Positions 25,519 to 33,690 of a stretch of DNA of 64,000 bases are shown here, one piece after another. Position 1 is the stretch's first letter. The number at the start of each line of letters is the position of its first letter. A program made the translations under genes and the position numbers. The DNA lies in the NCBI GenBank assembly GCA_024637045.1, contig JAGXFX010000004.1, positions 1-64,000 of the forward strand. The letters run 5' to 3'. The DNA comes from Soehngenia sp. (GTDB lineage: Bacteria > Bacillota > Clostridia > Tissierellales > Tissierellaceae). Under the pieces are notes generated by a model. The model was not told the DNA's origin, searched no databases, and saw only the letters and a program-made list of their open reading frames with translations.

Positions 25519-26895
25519 ATGAGGATACTTTTAGTAAGACCCCCTAGAATTAAACAGGCAATAACCCTTGGCAGCTTCATGTTTTCAGAGCCTCTCGGCC
25601 TGGAGATGATTTATGGAGTTCTCAAAAAAGACCATCAGGTAAGAATTTTCGACATGATGATAGAGGAGAATCTCCTTAAGGAGCTTCAGGATTTTGCACC
25701 TGAGATTGTTGGGATTACAAGTCTGTGCATTGATGTCGAGAAAGTGATTTCCATAGCAAAAAAAATCAAGGAATTTGATGATAATATCACGACTCTTGTG
25801 GGAGGAACCCAGAGTTTTTTATCCCCTGAGAGTTTCTTCGACGAAGACATAGATCACATTTTCAAATACACGACAAAAGAGAACCTTATTCAACTTATGA
25901 ATGGCCTTGAGAATAATAAAGTAGATAACATAGAGGGGATACTTTCAAGAAGTTTGTCCTATCACGATACAGGACAGAAGAGAAGAAACGAGTACCTTTC
26001 CCCAGATCGAGAATCCACCGAAAAGTATAGAAACCTCTACTCGTATTTTGGGTACAGACCAGCTGCAATAATGGAACTTGGAACAGGCTGCTCAAAGGCT
26101 TGTGATTTCTGCCTGAGGTGGAGAATTGAGGGAGCCAAGGAGGAGATTATTGATAGAGATATTTGGATGAATGATCTTCTATCTATTAAAGAACCTACAA
26201 TCATGTTTATTGACAATGATCTTTTCACAGATGATGGAAAGGTGAATGAGCTTATAGAAGTAATAAAGGAGAATGGCATAAAAAAGAATTTCATCGCATA
26301 CGGATCCGTTGCGGGAATTCTACGCTACAAAGACCAGGTAGAAGAAATGGCATCCCTGGGACTCAAGGCTCTGTTGGTGGGTTATGAGACATTTAACGAC
26401 AAAGAGCTTATCAATTATCGAAAAATATCCACAACAGATGAAAACCGTGAAGCGGCAGAATTCTTAAAAACACTCAAAATTGATGTATGGGCATCGTTTA
26501 TGGCTCATCCTGACTGGGACAGGGAAGACTTCAAAAGCTTCAGAAGATATATAAAAGAGCTGGCTCCTGAAATTTCTTCAATAAATCCATTGACGCCTTT
26601 TCCTGGTCTACCAATGTATGAAAAGTACAGGGACAGACTTCTTTATGGTGCGGATGATTATGACAAGTGGAGCTTTGGACAGGTAATGATCAAGCCCTCC
26701 AAGATGACATTAAAATTCTACTACAAAGAATTGTTAAAGACGTATATCTATATAAATCTTGCCCTCAATAGAAATACAGAGATGATAAAAAAATACGGAC
26801 TCCATAATATGATGAGAATTATTAAAGGATCCATTGGGGCGTCAGTTAAATATATTCGACTGATGTATGGCAGCAAATCAAACCTGCCTGATTAG
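25519..26895 (+). CDS. B12-binding-type radical SAM protein, paralogue 3
   Basis: A 458-residue paralogue of those at 20928 and 22821. The same frame of motifs is present (FSEPLGLEMIYG, VGGTQSF, KYRNLYSYFG before the cluster, VGYETFNDKELINYRK, NPLTPFPGLPMYEKY). The cluster is CSKACDFC (Cys191, 195, 198) instead of CPYNC, so a polar, less usual loop surrounds the iron-sulfur site. The C-terminus again has a FYYKELLKTYIYI helix. GGGAGG precedes ATG 25519. It is the last gene of the run; the osmoprotectant transporter starts 68 bases later. Confidence 0.87.
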   Translation: MRILLVRPPRIKQAITLGSFMFSEPLGLEMIYGVLKKDHQVRIFDMMIEENLLKELQDFAPEIVGITSLCIDVEKVISIAKKIKEFDDNITTLVGGTQSFLSPESFFDEDIDHIFKYTTKENLIQLMNGLENNKVDNIEGILSRSLSYHDTGQKRRNEYLSPDRESTEKYRNLYSYFGYRPAAIMELGTGCSKACDFCLRWRIEGAKEEIIDRDIWMNDLLSIKEPTIMFIDNDLFTDDGKVNELIEVIKENGIKKNFIAYGSVAGILRYKDQVEEMASLGLKALLVGYETFNDKELINYRKISTTDENREAAEFLKTLKIDVWASFMAHPDWDREDFKSFRRYIKELAPEISSINPLTPFPGLPMYEKYRDRLLYGADDYDKWSFGQVMIKPSKMTLKFYYKELLKTYIYINLALNRNTEMIKKYGLHNMMRIIKGSIGASVKYIRLMYGSKSNLPD

Positions 26896-26963
26896 ATAAA
26901 GCATGTAAGGGTAACTATTTTCCATGGAATATATTGTTAAAGTATGAAATGGAGGAGAGAGAG

Positions 26964-27911
26964 ATGAGCAAAAAACTCATAATAATAGTTGGATTGATGT
27001 CTTTGATTTTGATTTTGTCATCATGTGGAACCGATACAGATCAGGCTGTAGTAAATCAGGATGATGAAATAGTGCTTGGATCATTTATAGATACCGAGGG
27101 TGGTATTCTCGGGAACATGATACTTTTGGCTCTTGAGGATAATGGATATGAAATTGTGGATAAAGTTCAGTTTGGAACACCAGATGTCCACAGAAATGCT
27201 TTGCTTGAAGGAGAACTTCACATAGGAGTAGATTACACTGGCAATGGTCAGTTCTACTCTGAAGGTTATGAGGAAGACATGTGGAGAGATGCTGACGCAG
27301 GATACCAGGCGATCAGAGATTATGACATGGAAAACAACAACCTCGTGTGGTTGTCTCCAGCAAAGGCCAACAATACAGAAGCCCTTGCAGTAAAAAGAGA
27401 GTTTGCGGAAGTCAACGATATAACAGATATGTATGATTTTGCAGAGTATGTAAATAATGGTGGTGAGGTTAAGTTTATTACCAGTCAGCTATTTGCAGAA
27501 AAACAGACTGGTCTGCTTGGAATGGAAGAAGCTTATGGTTTCTCACTTTCACCTGATCAACTTATTATGCTTCCGCATGGAAATACAGCAGAAACACTAA
27601 GTGCCTTGGCGAATGAAACAGATGGAGTCAATGTTGCACTTGCTTATGGAACGGATGGTTCAATAGCAGATTTGGATCTTGTGGTAATAGATGATCCGCT
27701 ATCAATACCCCCTGTATACGAGCCTTCTGCAATAGTAAGAGGAGAAGTTCTAGAAAAGTATCCTGAAATTGAAGTTATAATTGAAGATGTTTTTGCAACA
27801 TTGAATTTGGAAAATCTTCAGGAAATGAACAAGAAGGTTATTGTTGACGGAGCTGTTCCAAACGAGGTTGCCAGGGAACATCTGGTGGAGAATGGTTTAT
27901 TGGCAGAATAA
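26964..27911 (+). CDS. Glycine betaine/choline ABC transporter, substrate-binding lipoprotein (YehZ/OsmF-like)
   Basis: A 315-residue OpuAC-type binding protein. The signal peptide ends in the lipobox LSSC with lipidated Cys21. VLGSFIDTEGGILGNMILLALEDNGYE and VDYTGNGQF are typical of the YehZ/OpuCC branch that binds quaternary amines. GGAGGAG precedes ATG 26964; the in-frame ATG at 26934 would bury the signal peptide and is rejected. Gene order and sizes (binding protein 315, permease 383, ATPase 309, permease 242) match E. coli yehZYXW. Role: osmoprotectant or betaine uptake. Confidence 0.9.
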   Translation: MSKKLIIIVGLMSLILILSSCGTDTDQAVVNQDDEIVLGSFIDTEGGILGNMILLALEDNGYEIVDKVQFGTPDVHRNALLEGELHIGVDYTGNGQFYSEGYEEDMWRDADAGYQAIRDYDMENNNLVWLSPAKANNTEALAVKREFAEVNDITDMYDFAEYVNNGGEVKFITSQLFAEKQTGLLGMEEAYGFSLSPDQLIMLPHGNTAETLSALANETDGVNVALAYGTDGSIADLDLVVIDDPLSIPPVYEPSAIVRGEVLEKYPEIEVIIEDVFATLNLENLQEMNKKVIVDGAVPNEVAREHLVENGLLAE

Positions 27912-27928
27912 GTCAATAGGGTGATGAT

Positions 27929-29080
27929 ATGACTGATAAAAAAGACAAGGTTTTAATCCTGATATCCACATTGGGAATGGGAGCATTTTTCTTGTTTCCC
28001 CTTGTTGAAGCCAAACCCAACAGGATAGTGACCGGTGAGAAGTTGTCCGCCATTGAGTATCTTGGAGGGTGGGGAATTGTTTTGATTATGGGATGGGTCA
28101 TTTTAATGGCCCTTTCTTTGTATGCAATAAAACGGAAAAATGAATTTGTTTCCATTACAGGAATTGTTTTGACTTTGGGCTTGATATTCCTGCTGCCTCT
28201 TGGAGCAAGGGGAGACCTAGATACAGGGGGAGCCTGGAGAGTTAGCCTTTCATCGGGATTCTATATTCAAACATTTTGTCTATATATAATCCTTTCTACC
28301 TATGTTGCCAAGGCAGGATGGAAATCTTGGCTAAAACTTGTAACAGGAACTGGATTAATTCTGATTTTTGGACTTGCAGCATATCTCGGATATTTTGAAG
28401 ATTTATCGATTATGAAAGAATATAATGCTAGGCAAGCTCAGTTTTACAACAATCTTTATATCCATGGGGTACTCTCTTTCGGATCCGTGTTTGCAGGCGG
28501 ATTGATTGCAATTCCTTTGGGTTACATCGCATATTCAAAAAGGAAGCTAGAGGGTAAAATCATGGTACCCTTAAGCATCATCGAGACCATTCCAAGTCTA
28601 TCTCTTTTCGGGATATTGCTCGTTCCTCTTTCGGGTCTGGGTCAGCTTCAGATTTTCAAAGCCATTGGGGTAAGTGGAATAGGTTGGGCTCCAGCATTTG
28701 TAGCACTTACGCTCTATACACTTCTTCCAATAGGACGAAATACCCTTACCGGATTTCACTCAATAAATCCTGATGTGATTCAGGCAGCAAAGGGAATGGG
28801 AATGAGCAGAAGAAAGATACTACGGAAAATTGAAATTCCTCTGGCCTTTCCTGTTATATTTACAGGAATTCGCATTGCATTTATCCAGACCATTGGAGGA
28901 GCAGTTTTGGCAGGTCTGGTCGGTGGGGGAGGAATGGGAAGCTTTGTATTCCTTGGCCTCGCAGAAGCATCGCCTGATTTAATTCTTCTCGGTGTATTGC
29001 CAATAGTATTCTTCACAGTGGCTTTGGACTATTTCCTAAAAGCCATTGAGAAATCAGTCAGGAGGGCTATCTATGATTGA
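27929..29080 (+). CDS. ABC transporter permease with N-terminal extension (YehY-like)
   Basis: Integral membrane permease of 383 aa. The first about 160 residues add four to five transmembrane helices with the loop ARGDLDTGGAWRVSLSSGFY, as in YehY. The second half is the transport core with the coupling segment IQAAKGMGMSRRKILRKIEIP and GGAVLAGLVGGGGMGSFVF. It starts 17 bases after the binding-protein gene and overlaps the ATPase gene by eight bases. Confidence 0.9.
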   Translation: MTDKKDKVLILISTLGMGAFFLFPLVEAKPNRIVTGEKLSAIEYLGGWGIVLIMGWVILMALSLYAIKRKNEFVSITGIVLTLGLIFLLPLGARGDLDTGGAWRVSLSSGFYIQTFCLYIILSTYVAKAGWKSWLKLVTGTGLILIFGLAAYLGYFEDLSIMKEYNARQAQFYNNLYIHGVLSFGSVFAGGLIAIPLGYIAYSKRKLEGKIMVPLSIIETIPSLSLFGILLVPLSGLGQLQIFKAIGVSGIGWAPAFVALTLYTLLPIGRNTLTGFHSINPDVIQAAKGMGMSRRKILRKIEIPLAFPVIFTGIRIAFIQTIGGAVLAGLVGGGGMGSFVFLGLAEASPDLILLGVLPIVFFTVALDYFLKAIEKSVRRAIYD

Positions 29081-30002
29081 ACTTAAAGATGTTACCAAGA
29101 AATATGAAAACTTCAAAGCAGTTGACAATCTGTCCCTCCACGTTAATAATGGGGAATTGCTTGTAATACTTGGACCATCTGGCTGTGGAAAATCAACAAC
29201 ACTGAGGCTTATGAATAAAATGACTGAAAGAACCTCAGGAAGTATAAAAATAAAAGACAAGGATATAGATTCCTTCAAGGAAGAGGACTTGAGAAAAGGG
29301 ATTGGCTATGTTATTCAAAGCATAGGACTTTTCCCTCATATGAATGTGTGGAAAAATATTGCCACTGTACCTCAGCTTTTGGGATGGGAAAAGGAACGGA
29401 TTGACAAGAGGGTACATGAACTACTGCTTTTGGTCGGTTTGGAACCTGATAAACACCAAAAAAAGAAGCCATCACAGCTATCTGGAGGAGAAGCTCAAAG
29501 GGTTGGAGTAGCAAGGGCTCTTGCATCAGATCCGGATATAATTCTTATGGATGAGCCTTTTGGTGCTGTGGATCCCATAAACAGACTGAGGCTGCAAAAG
29601 GAATTCAGACAGATTCAAAGACGACTTCAAAAGACAGTTGTTTTTGTTACCCATGATATTGATGAGGCTATACTTCTGGGAGATAGAATTTGTATCATGA
29701 ATCACGGAAAGGTTGTCAGTGTTGATACGCCTGAAAATGTGGTGCTTAATTCCTCAGATGAGTTTGTGGACAGCTTTTTTAAAGGAGAAGGTATTCTTAC
29801 AATACTATCCAGAAAAGATGTGGAGGATTACAAGGAAGACATTCCAAGCGATGGAATTGAATTGTCCAAGAGTGCGACATTAAAAGAAGCTCTAGCACAT
29901 ATGCTCCTGACAGGAGAGGATAGAGTTTCTGTTGAAGGAGGAAGCATTTCCTTTAACAGAATCCTGCAGGTAGTAGGGAGGGATATAAATGAGAAAGATT
30001 AG
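29073..30002 (+). CDS. ABC transporter ATP-binding protein of the betaine importer (YehX-like)
   Basis: A 309-residue ATPase. Walker A GPSGCGKST is at 34-42, the signature LSGGEAQRV at 136-144 and Walker B IILMDEPFG near 158. The last about 70 residues are a weak CBS-like regulatory tail (LSKSATLKEALAHMLLTGEDRVSVEGG). ATG 29073 has AGGAGGG upstream; earlier in-frame starts lie inside the permease gene. It overlaps the second permease by 14 bases, so the four genes form one operon. Confidence 0.93.
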   Translation: MIELKDVTKKYENFKAVDNLSLHVNNGELLVILGPSGCGKSTTLRLMNKMTERTSGSIKIKDKDIDSFKEEDLRKGIGYVIQSIGLFPHMNVWKNIATVPQLLGWEKERIDKRVHELLLLVGLEPDKHQKKKPSQLSGGEAQRVGVARALASDPDIILMDEPFGAVDPINRLRLQKEFRQIQRRLQKTVVFVTHDIDEAILLGDRICIMNHGKVVSVDTPENVVLNSSDEFVDSFFKGEGILTILSRKDVEDYKEDIPSDGIELSKSATLKEALAHMLLTGEDRVSVEGGSISFNRILQVVGRDINEKD

Positions 30003-30717
30003 TAAAAATCTCATGGTTGCCCTTATTCTGACAGTTGTTTTGGGACTTATCATCTTTTACTCCAAGGAGTTTGAAGCCGTTCTCTATAAATATTTCAGTT
30101 CAAAGAGCACAATCGGATCCAGGACACCCTTGGTTGTTTATTTTATGCAGCATATCTGGATGGTATCAATATCAAGTATCATAGCGGTTGGAATTGGTGT
30201 AAGTGTAGGAATTTTTGCTACAACAGATTTTGGAGCTGAGTTCAAGGAACCATTATTGAAGGTTGTAAATCTTGGGCAGGCATTTCCATCCCCAGCGCTC
30301 TTGGCACTGGTTGTACCAATACTTGGATACGGTTACGAAGGAGCCCTTATAGCCCTTGTTGTCTATGCTCTGATGCCGATTGTATATAATGTTGTAGTAG
30401 GAATTCAGGAGGTTTCTGAAGATGTTGTAGATGCTGCCATAGGGATGGGAATGACCCCGGTGCAGCTTTACAAAAAAATAAAAATCCCCCTGGCATTAAA
30501 TGTAATCCTTGGAGGAATCAGAACAGCTCTTGTTATAAACATTAGTGCGGCAACACTTGCTGCAGCTGTTGGTGCAGGAGGTCTGGGAGTACTTGTTGTA
30601 AATGGAGTAAGAACATTTGATATGGTACAAATTCTTCAGGGAGCAATCCCTGTTACAATAATGGCTGTTATAGTTGAACTGGTCTTGAAGGAAATCCAGG
30701 GTCGACTATCTTATTGA
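29989..30717 (+). CDS. ABC transporter permease of the betaine importer (YehW-like)
   Basis: Second permease of the importer, 242 aa, about six transmembrane helices. The coupling loop AAIGMGMTPVQLYKKIKIP and NISAATLAAAVGAGGLGVLVVNG are family motifs. Between helix 1 and 2 lies a hydrophilic segment (EAVLYKYFSSKSTIGSRTP), as usual for this group. Last gene of the operon, with a strong terminator 12 bases after the stop. Confidence 0.92.
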   Translation: MRKISKNLMVALILTVVLGLIIFYSKEFEAVLYKYFSSKSTIGSRTPLVVYFMQHIWMVSISSIIAVGIGVSVGIFATTDFGAEFKEPLLKVVNLGQAFPSPALLALVVPILGYGYEGALIALVVYALMPIVYNVVVGIQEVSEDVVDAAIGMGMTPVQLYKKIKIPLALNVILGGIRTALVINISAATLAAAVGAGGLGVLVVNGVRTFDMVQILQGAIPVTIMAVIVELVLKEIQGRLSY

Positions 30718-30728
30718 CACTACCGAGA

Positions 30729-30767
30729 AAAACACTACCAAAGGGACAATTTCCCTGGTAGTGTTTT
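30729..30767 (+). terminator. Terminator of the betaine transporter operon
   Basis: ACACTACC (30732-30739) pairs with GGTAGTGT (30757-30764) and AGGGA (30742-30746) with TCCCT (30752-30756), followed by TTTT. The A-run on the left also makes it usable for the convergent gene. Confidence 0.85.
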
Positions 30768-30828
30768 ACTGTTTCAACTGCTATTGAAATTGCCCTTTTA
30801 AGTCGGTTTTCTTCCATTAAGCATACTC

Positions 30829-31671
30829 CTATAAATTAAGTAATACCGTTCCCTCAGAAACAATTTCCACTTCTCCGTCGAGATAAATCTCAGTAGCTTC
30901 ACCATCAAGCCACTTTACGTTTATGTTTAGGATTCCACCTGTCTGAACTATATCTGCAGTTGTGTCAACATCATCCAGATATGAAAGGCATACTCCCAAT
31001 GCCGCAGTACCGGATGCACAGCTTTTTTCCCAGCACATGGTATCAGTTCCTTTCACATAAACCAATGGCACCAAATTCTTTTCTTCGAAATTGTAAAACA
31101 TTATCCCAAAGGCTTCATAATTCTCTTCGTTCATTTTGGATTTTACAATGTTGTAGAATTCCAAGCTGCTTCTTACAAGGTCTTTGTCCACAATAAAATG
31201 AGTTATTCCAAAAAAATCGACTCGGATAGTTGATATTGTTTCTCCCTGAACTATAAATTCCTGAGCTCCAACATCCTTAGGCAAAGGCATTTGTATCCGG
31301 GATCGAAATCGATTCTTTTGCTTAAGAGGTGTAACAATACATTCCACATTCTTCTCCCAACCGGATACTTGTATGGGCACTACAAAATCCTTGCCTTTCT
31401 TTTGTATGGAAGGATATTCTGTATAGACCATATATGCTGCAAATGATCTGCTGGCATTGCCACAGAACTCACCGCCCATCATCTGGAGTCTCAGGGATTC
31501 GGTGGAATCAGGAAGGATTGTCTTTTCAATAAAACCAATCTGTTCAGCGTGGATACTGTCATAGCTCATAAGTTTTCGTGAAATCTCTGCATGGTCTTTT
31601 CTGGGGACCTGATCCAGAACAAAGACCGTCATATTTTGTGCCGGATTAACTTTTACATAATGTAGTATCAT
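30829..31671 (-). CDS. Diaminopimelate-epimerase-fold protein (DapF/histidine-racemase-like)
   Basis: A 280-residue PLP-independent epimerase or racemase of the DapF fold. Two catalytic cysteines are visible: GGEFCGNASR (about Cys70) and EKSCASGTAALG (about Cys220), the classical two-base pair. The N-terminus VKVNPAQNMTVFVLD replaces the DapF GLGNDFVV, so it is probably not the cell-wall DapF itself; histidine racemase (CntK) and other amino-acid racemases have this kind of sequence. No metallophore or lysine genes adjoin it. It stands alone between the betaine operon and tRNA-Leu. Confidence 0.82.
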   Translation of the reverse strand: MILHYVKVNPAQNMTVFVLDQVPRKDHAEISRKLMSYDSIHAEQIGFIEKTILPDSTESLRLQMMGGEFCGNASRSFAAYMVYTEYPSIQKKGKDFVVPIQVSGWEKNVECIVTPLKQKNRFRSRIQMPLPKDVGAQEFIVQGETISTIRVDFFGITHFIVDKDLVRSSLEFYNIVKSKMNEENYEAFGIMFYNFEEKNLVPLVYVKGTDTMCWEKSCASGTAALGVCLSYLDDVDTTADIVQTGGILNINVKWLDGEATEIYLDGEVEIVSEGTVLLNL

Positions 31672-31735
31672 TATTTTTACCCCCTATCTTCCCCTTTAGT
31701 ATAGCAAAGAATAGAGGGAATATCACTAATAAACG

Positions 31736-31762
31736 AAAAAAAGACAAGGTTTTAACCTTGTC
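31736..31762 (-). terminator. Terminator of tRNA-Leu
   Basis: On the minus strand GACAAGGTT (31762-31754) pairs with AACCTTGTC (31751-31743), followed by seven Ts. It lies five bases after the tRNA 3' end. Confidence 0.88.
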
Positions 31763-31767
31763 AAAGA

Positions 31768-31855
31768 TGGTGCGGCTGAAGGGACTCGAACCCCCACCCT
31801 AGTAATTAGGACTAGAACCTGAATCTAGCGCGTCTGCCAGTTCCGCCACAGCCGC
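31768..31855 (-). tRNA. tRNA-Leu (anticodon CAG)
   Basis: An 88-nt class II tRNA with encoded CCA. Acceptor arms GCGGCTG and CAGCCGC pair at the ends, the anticodon arm CTAGA-TTCAGGT-TCTAG gives CAG, the long variable arm is CCTAATTACTAGGG-like, and GGGGGTTCGAGTCCC forms the T arm. It reads CUG leucine codons. Confidence 0.95.
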
Positions 31856-31971
31856 ATATTGTAATGTTTATTATACACCTGGATTATTGTTTTTTCAAAT
31901 AAATTTTGTTCGATTTAAGCATATAACTGCCATCAAGCTGTGGTACAATTAGTGAGAAGGAGGTGATTGGA

Positions 31972-32157
31972 ATGGCCGAAAAAAGATTTCAAGTCCTTCA
32001 CAAGGAAGGAAAATTATCCACTACAAAGATACTTGTGGACACTGAGACGGGAATAAATTATCTGTTTGTTAGCGAGGGGTATGCGGGAGGACTTACTGTA
32101 CTTCTGGATAAGGATGGCAAGCCTGTAGTAACTCAAACCGGAAGGTATCCGCTGTAA
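31972..32157 (+). CDS. DUF6440 family small protein
   Basis: A 61-residue soluble protein with the family pattern EKRFQVLHKEGKLSTTKILVD, TGINYLFVSEGYAGGLTVLLD, KDGKPVV. AAGGAGGTGATTGG leads to ATG 31972. No function is known for the family. It is translationally coupled (TAATG) to the CPBP protease gene. Confidence 0.85.
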   Translation: MAEKRFQVLHKEGKLSTTKILVDTETGINYLFVSEGYAGGLTVLLDKDGKPVVTQTGRYPL

Positions 32158-32822
32158 TGAAAAGGATAATCACTGTATCGTTTTTGGTAGTTGTACTAAT
32201 GTCAGTAGTTGATGGATTTATCAATCCCGGGTACGGAATAAAGTCACTAATAAAAATTGTACTATTTTTGTTGGTTCCCTTGATCTCAGTTAAATACGGA
32301 GCATCACAAAATATGACTTCACTGTTTAAGGCAACAGGAAAGAAGGCAGTAGTAAAATCCTTCATTCTGGGTGGAACAGTTTATTTTGGAATAATGGCAG
32401 TGTATCTATTCCTTTCACCCTATATCGACTTGCAGGGAATAAAACTGGCACTCCAGGAGGACCTTGGTGTTAACAGAGAAAATTTCATATTTGTTGCTTT
32501 GTATATCTCATTTATCAACTCACTGATGGAGGAATTCTTCTTTAGAGGGTACTTGTTCTTTGGACTCTTGGAAAAAACTTCAAGATTGAAGGCATACTCA
32601 ATAAGTGCGATGTTTTTTGCAATTTATCATGTGGCTATCATAGGAAGCTGGTTTAGTCCATTGATTTTTATACTTGCAATGGCGGGTCTATTTGCTGGAG
32701 GAATAATATTTAATTACATCAATGAAAGGAATGAAAATATCCTCAATTCATGGGTCGTTCATATGATGGCAAATCTGGGGATAAATACTATTGGATTAAT
32801 GATGTTCGACATGCTCTGGTAG
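32157..32822 (+). CDS. CPBP family intramembrane glutamic protease
   Basis: A 221-residue membrane protein of the CAAX/ABI protease family with about six to seven helices. The diagnostic motif MEEFFFRGYLF supplies the Glu pair and Arg of motif 1, FFAIYH the His of motif 2, and the last helix NSWVVHMMANLGINTIG the third His. Substrates of bacterial members are mostly unknown; some process peptides or give bacteriocin immunity. Start overlaps the DUF6440 stop by one base. Confidence 0.9.
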   Translation: MKRIITVSFLVVVLMSVVDGFINPGYGIKSLIKIVLFLLVPLISVKYGASQNMTSLFKATGKKAVVKSFILGGTVYFGIMAVYLFLSPYIDLQGIKLALQEDLGVNRENFIFVALYISFINSLMEEFFFRGYLFFGLLEKTSRLKAYSISAMFFAIYHVAIIGSWFSPLIFILAMAGLFAGGIIFNYINERNENILNSWVVHMMANLGINTIGLMMFDMLW

Positions 32823-32882
32823 AATAAAAACTTCTCCTTCGGGTATCTAATAGAATGAAGAATTCTATAGGAGGGATTTTAT

Positions 32883-33386
32883 ATGAAAAAAGTAGCAGTG
32901 TTAATAGAGAATTTGTTTGATGAAAAAGAGCTGATATATCCTTATTTCAGACTGAAAGAGGATTTTGAGGTTCATCTTGTAGGCTCACAAAAGGAAACAG
33001 TATATACGAGTAAATCAGGAGTAGGAATGAAAAGCACTCACGCATCTGCTGATGTCAAGGCAGAAGACTACGATGGGATATTGATTCCGGGAGGTTTTTC
33101 TCCAGATAATATGAGAAGAACAGAAGCGACAAAGGAATTGGTAAAGGAGTTCTGCAAGCAGAACAAACCAATTGCTGCAATATGTCACGGACCTTGGATG
33201 ATGGCATCATGCTGTGATCTTAAAGGCAAGGAAATGACATCATTCTTCTCAATCAAGGATGATTTGATAAATGCAGGTGCAAATTGGGTTGACAAGGAAG
33301 TTGTTGTTGATGGAAATCTAATAACATCGAGAAATCCAAATGACCTTCCAATATTTGTAAAGACATTTGTCGAAGCCGTGAAGTAG
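32883..33386 (+). CDS. DJ-1/PfpI family glutamine amidotransferase-like protein
   Basis: A 167-residue PfpI-type protein. The nucleophile elbow AAICHGPWMM carries the reactive Cys, next to the His typical of PfpI/YhbO proteins; the acidic partner lies in FDEKELIYPYFRL near the N-terminus, and the glycine turn is ILIPGGFSPDNMR. Relatives are proposed deglycases, chaperones or proteases; activity is debated. GGAGGG precedes ATG 32883. Monocistronic. Confidence 0.9.
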   Translation: MKKVAVLIENLFDEKELIYPYFRLKEDFEVHLVGSQKETVYTSKSGVGMKSTHASADVKAEDYDGILIPGGFSPDNMRRTEATKELVKEFCKQNKPIAAICHGPWMMASCCDLKGKEMTSFFSIKDDLINAGANWVDKEVVVDGNLITSRNPNDLPIFVKTFVEAVK

Positions 33387-33433
33387 GACTGTACCGGGAA
33401 AAAAATTTTTTACAGAAAATTATAAATCCTCTC

Positions 33434-33462
33434 TTGACATATTCTCTTCTTGGTATTAGAAT
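33434..33462 (+). promoter_or_regulatory. Promoter of the threonine operon
   Basis: Consensus TTGACA (33434-33439), a 17-base spacer and TAGAAT (33457-33462). Transcription would begin near 33469, just before the T-box stem I. Confidence 0.85.
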
Positions 33463-33469
33463 GATAAAA

Positions 33470-33690
33470 AGCGTTGATGAGGAAGAGTATGCCCTGAAGG
33501 GTCAAAAGAGAGAGAGGTTCACCGTCTGAAAGACTTCTCACGATACCCAGGTCAGAAAACCACCTCGGAGTACAATCCTGAAAATTAGTAGGGATTTGCG
33601 TAGGCACACGTTACGGCCTGTTATCTGATTTTTTAATTTAGGTGGAAACGAGAACATAACACTCGTCCTTTTTGGGACGGGTGTTTTTAT
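33470..33690 (+). promoter_or_regulatory. T-box leader, threonine type
   Basis: A tRNA-sensing leader that reads through when uncharged tRNA binds. Stem I starts GATGAGGAAGAGTA (K-turn and AGTA S-turn at 33486-33489), has AGAGAG in the upper arm, and returns through GAAAACCACC, where ACC (Thr) is the likely specifier. TTAGTAGGG follows. The T-box is AGGTGGAAACGAG (33640-33652), with UGGA to bind the tRNA end. The terminator is ACACTCGTCC/GGACGGGTGT (33659-33668/33675-33684) with TTTTT, and ACGAG-CTCGT forms the antiterminator. It precedes hom-thrC-thrB, which fits threonine sensing. Confidence 0.88.
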
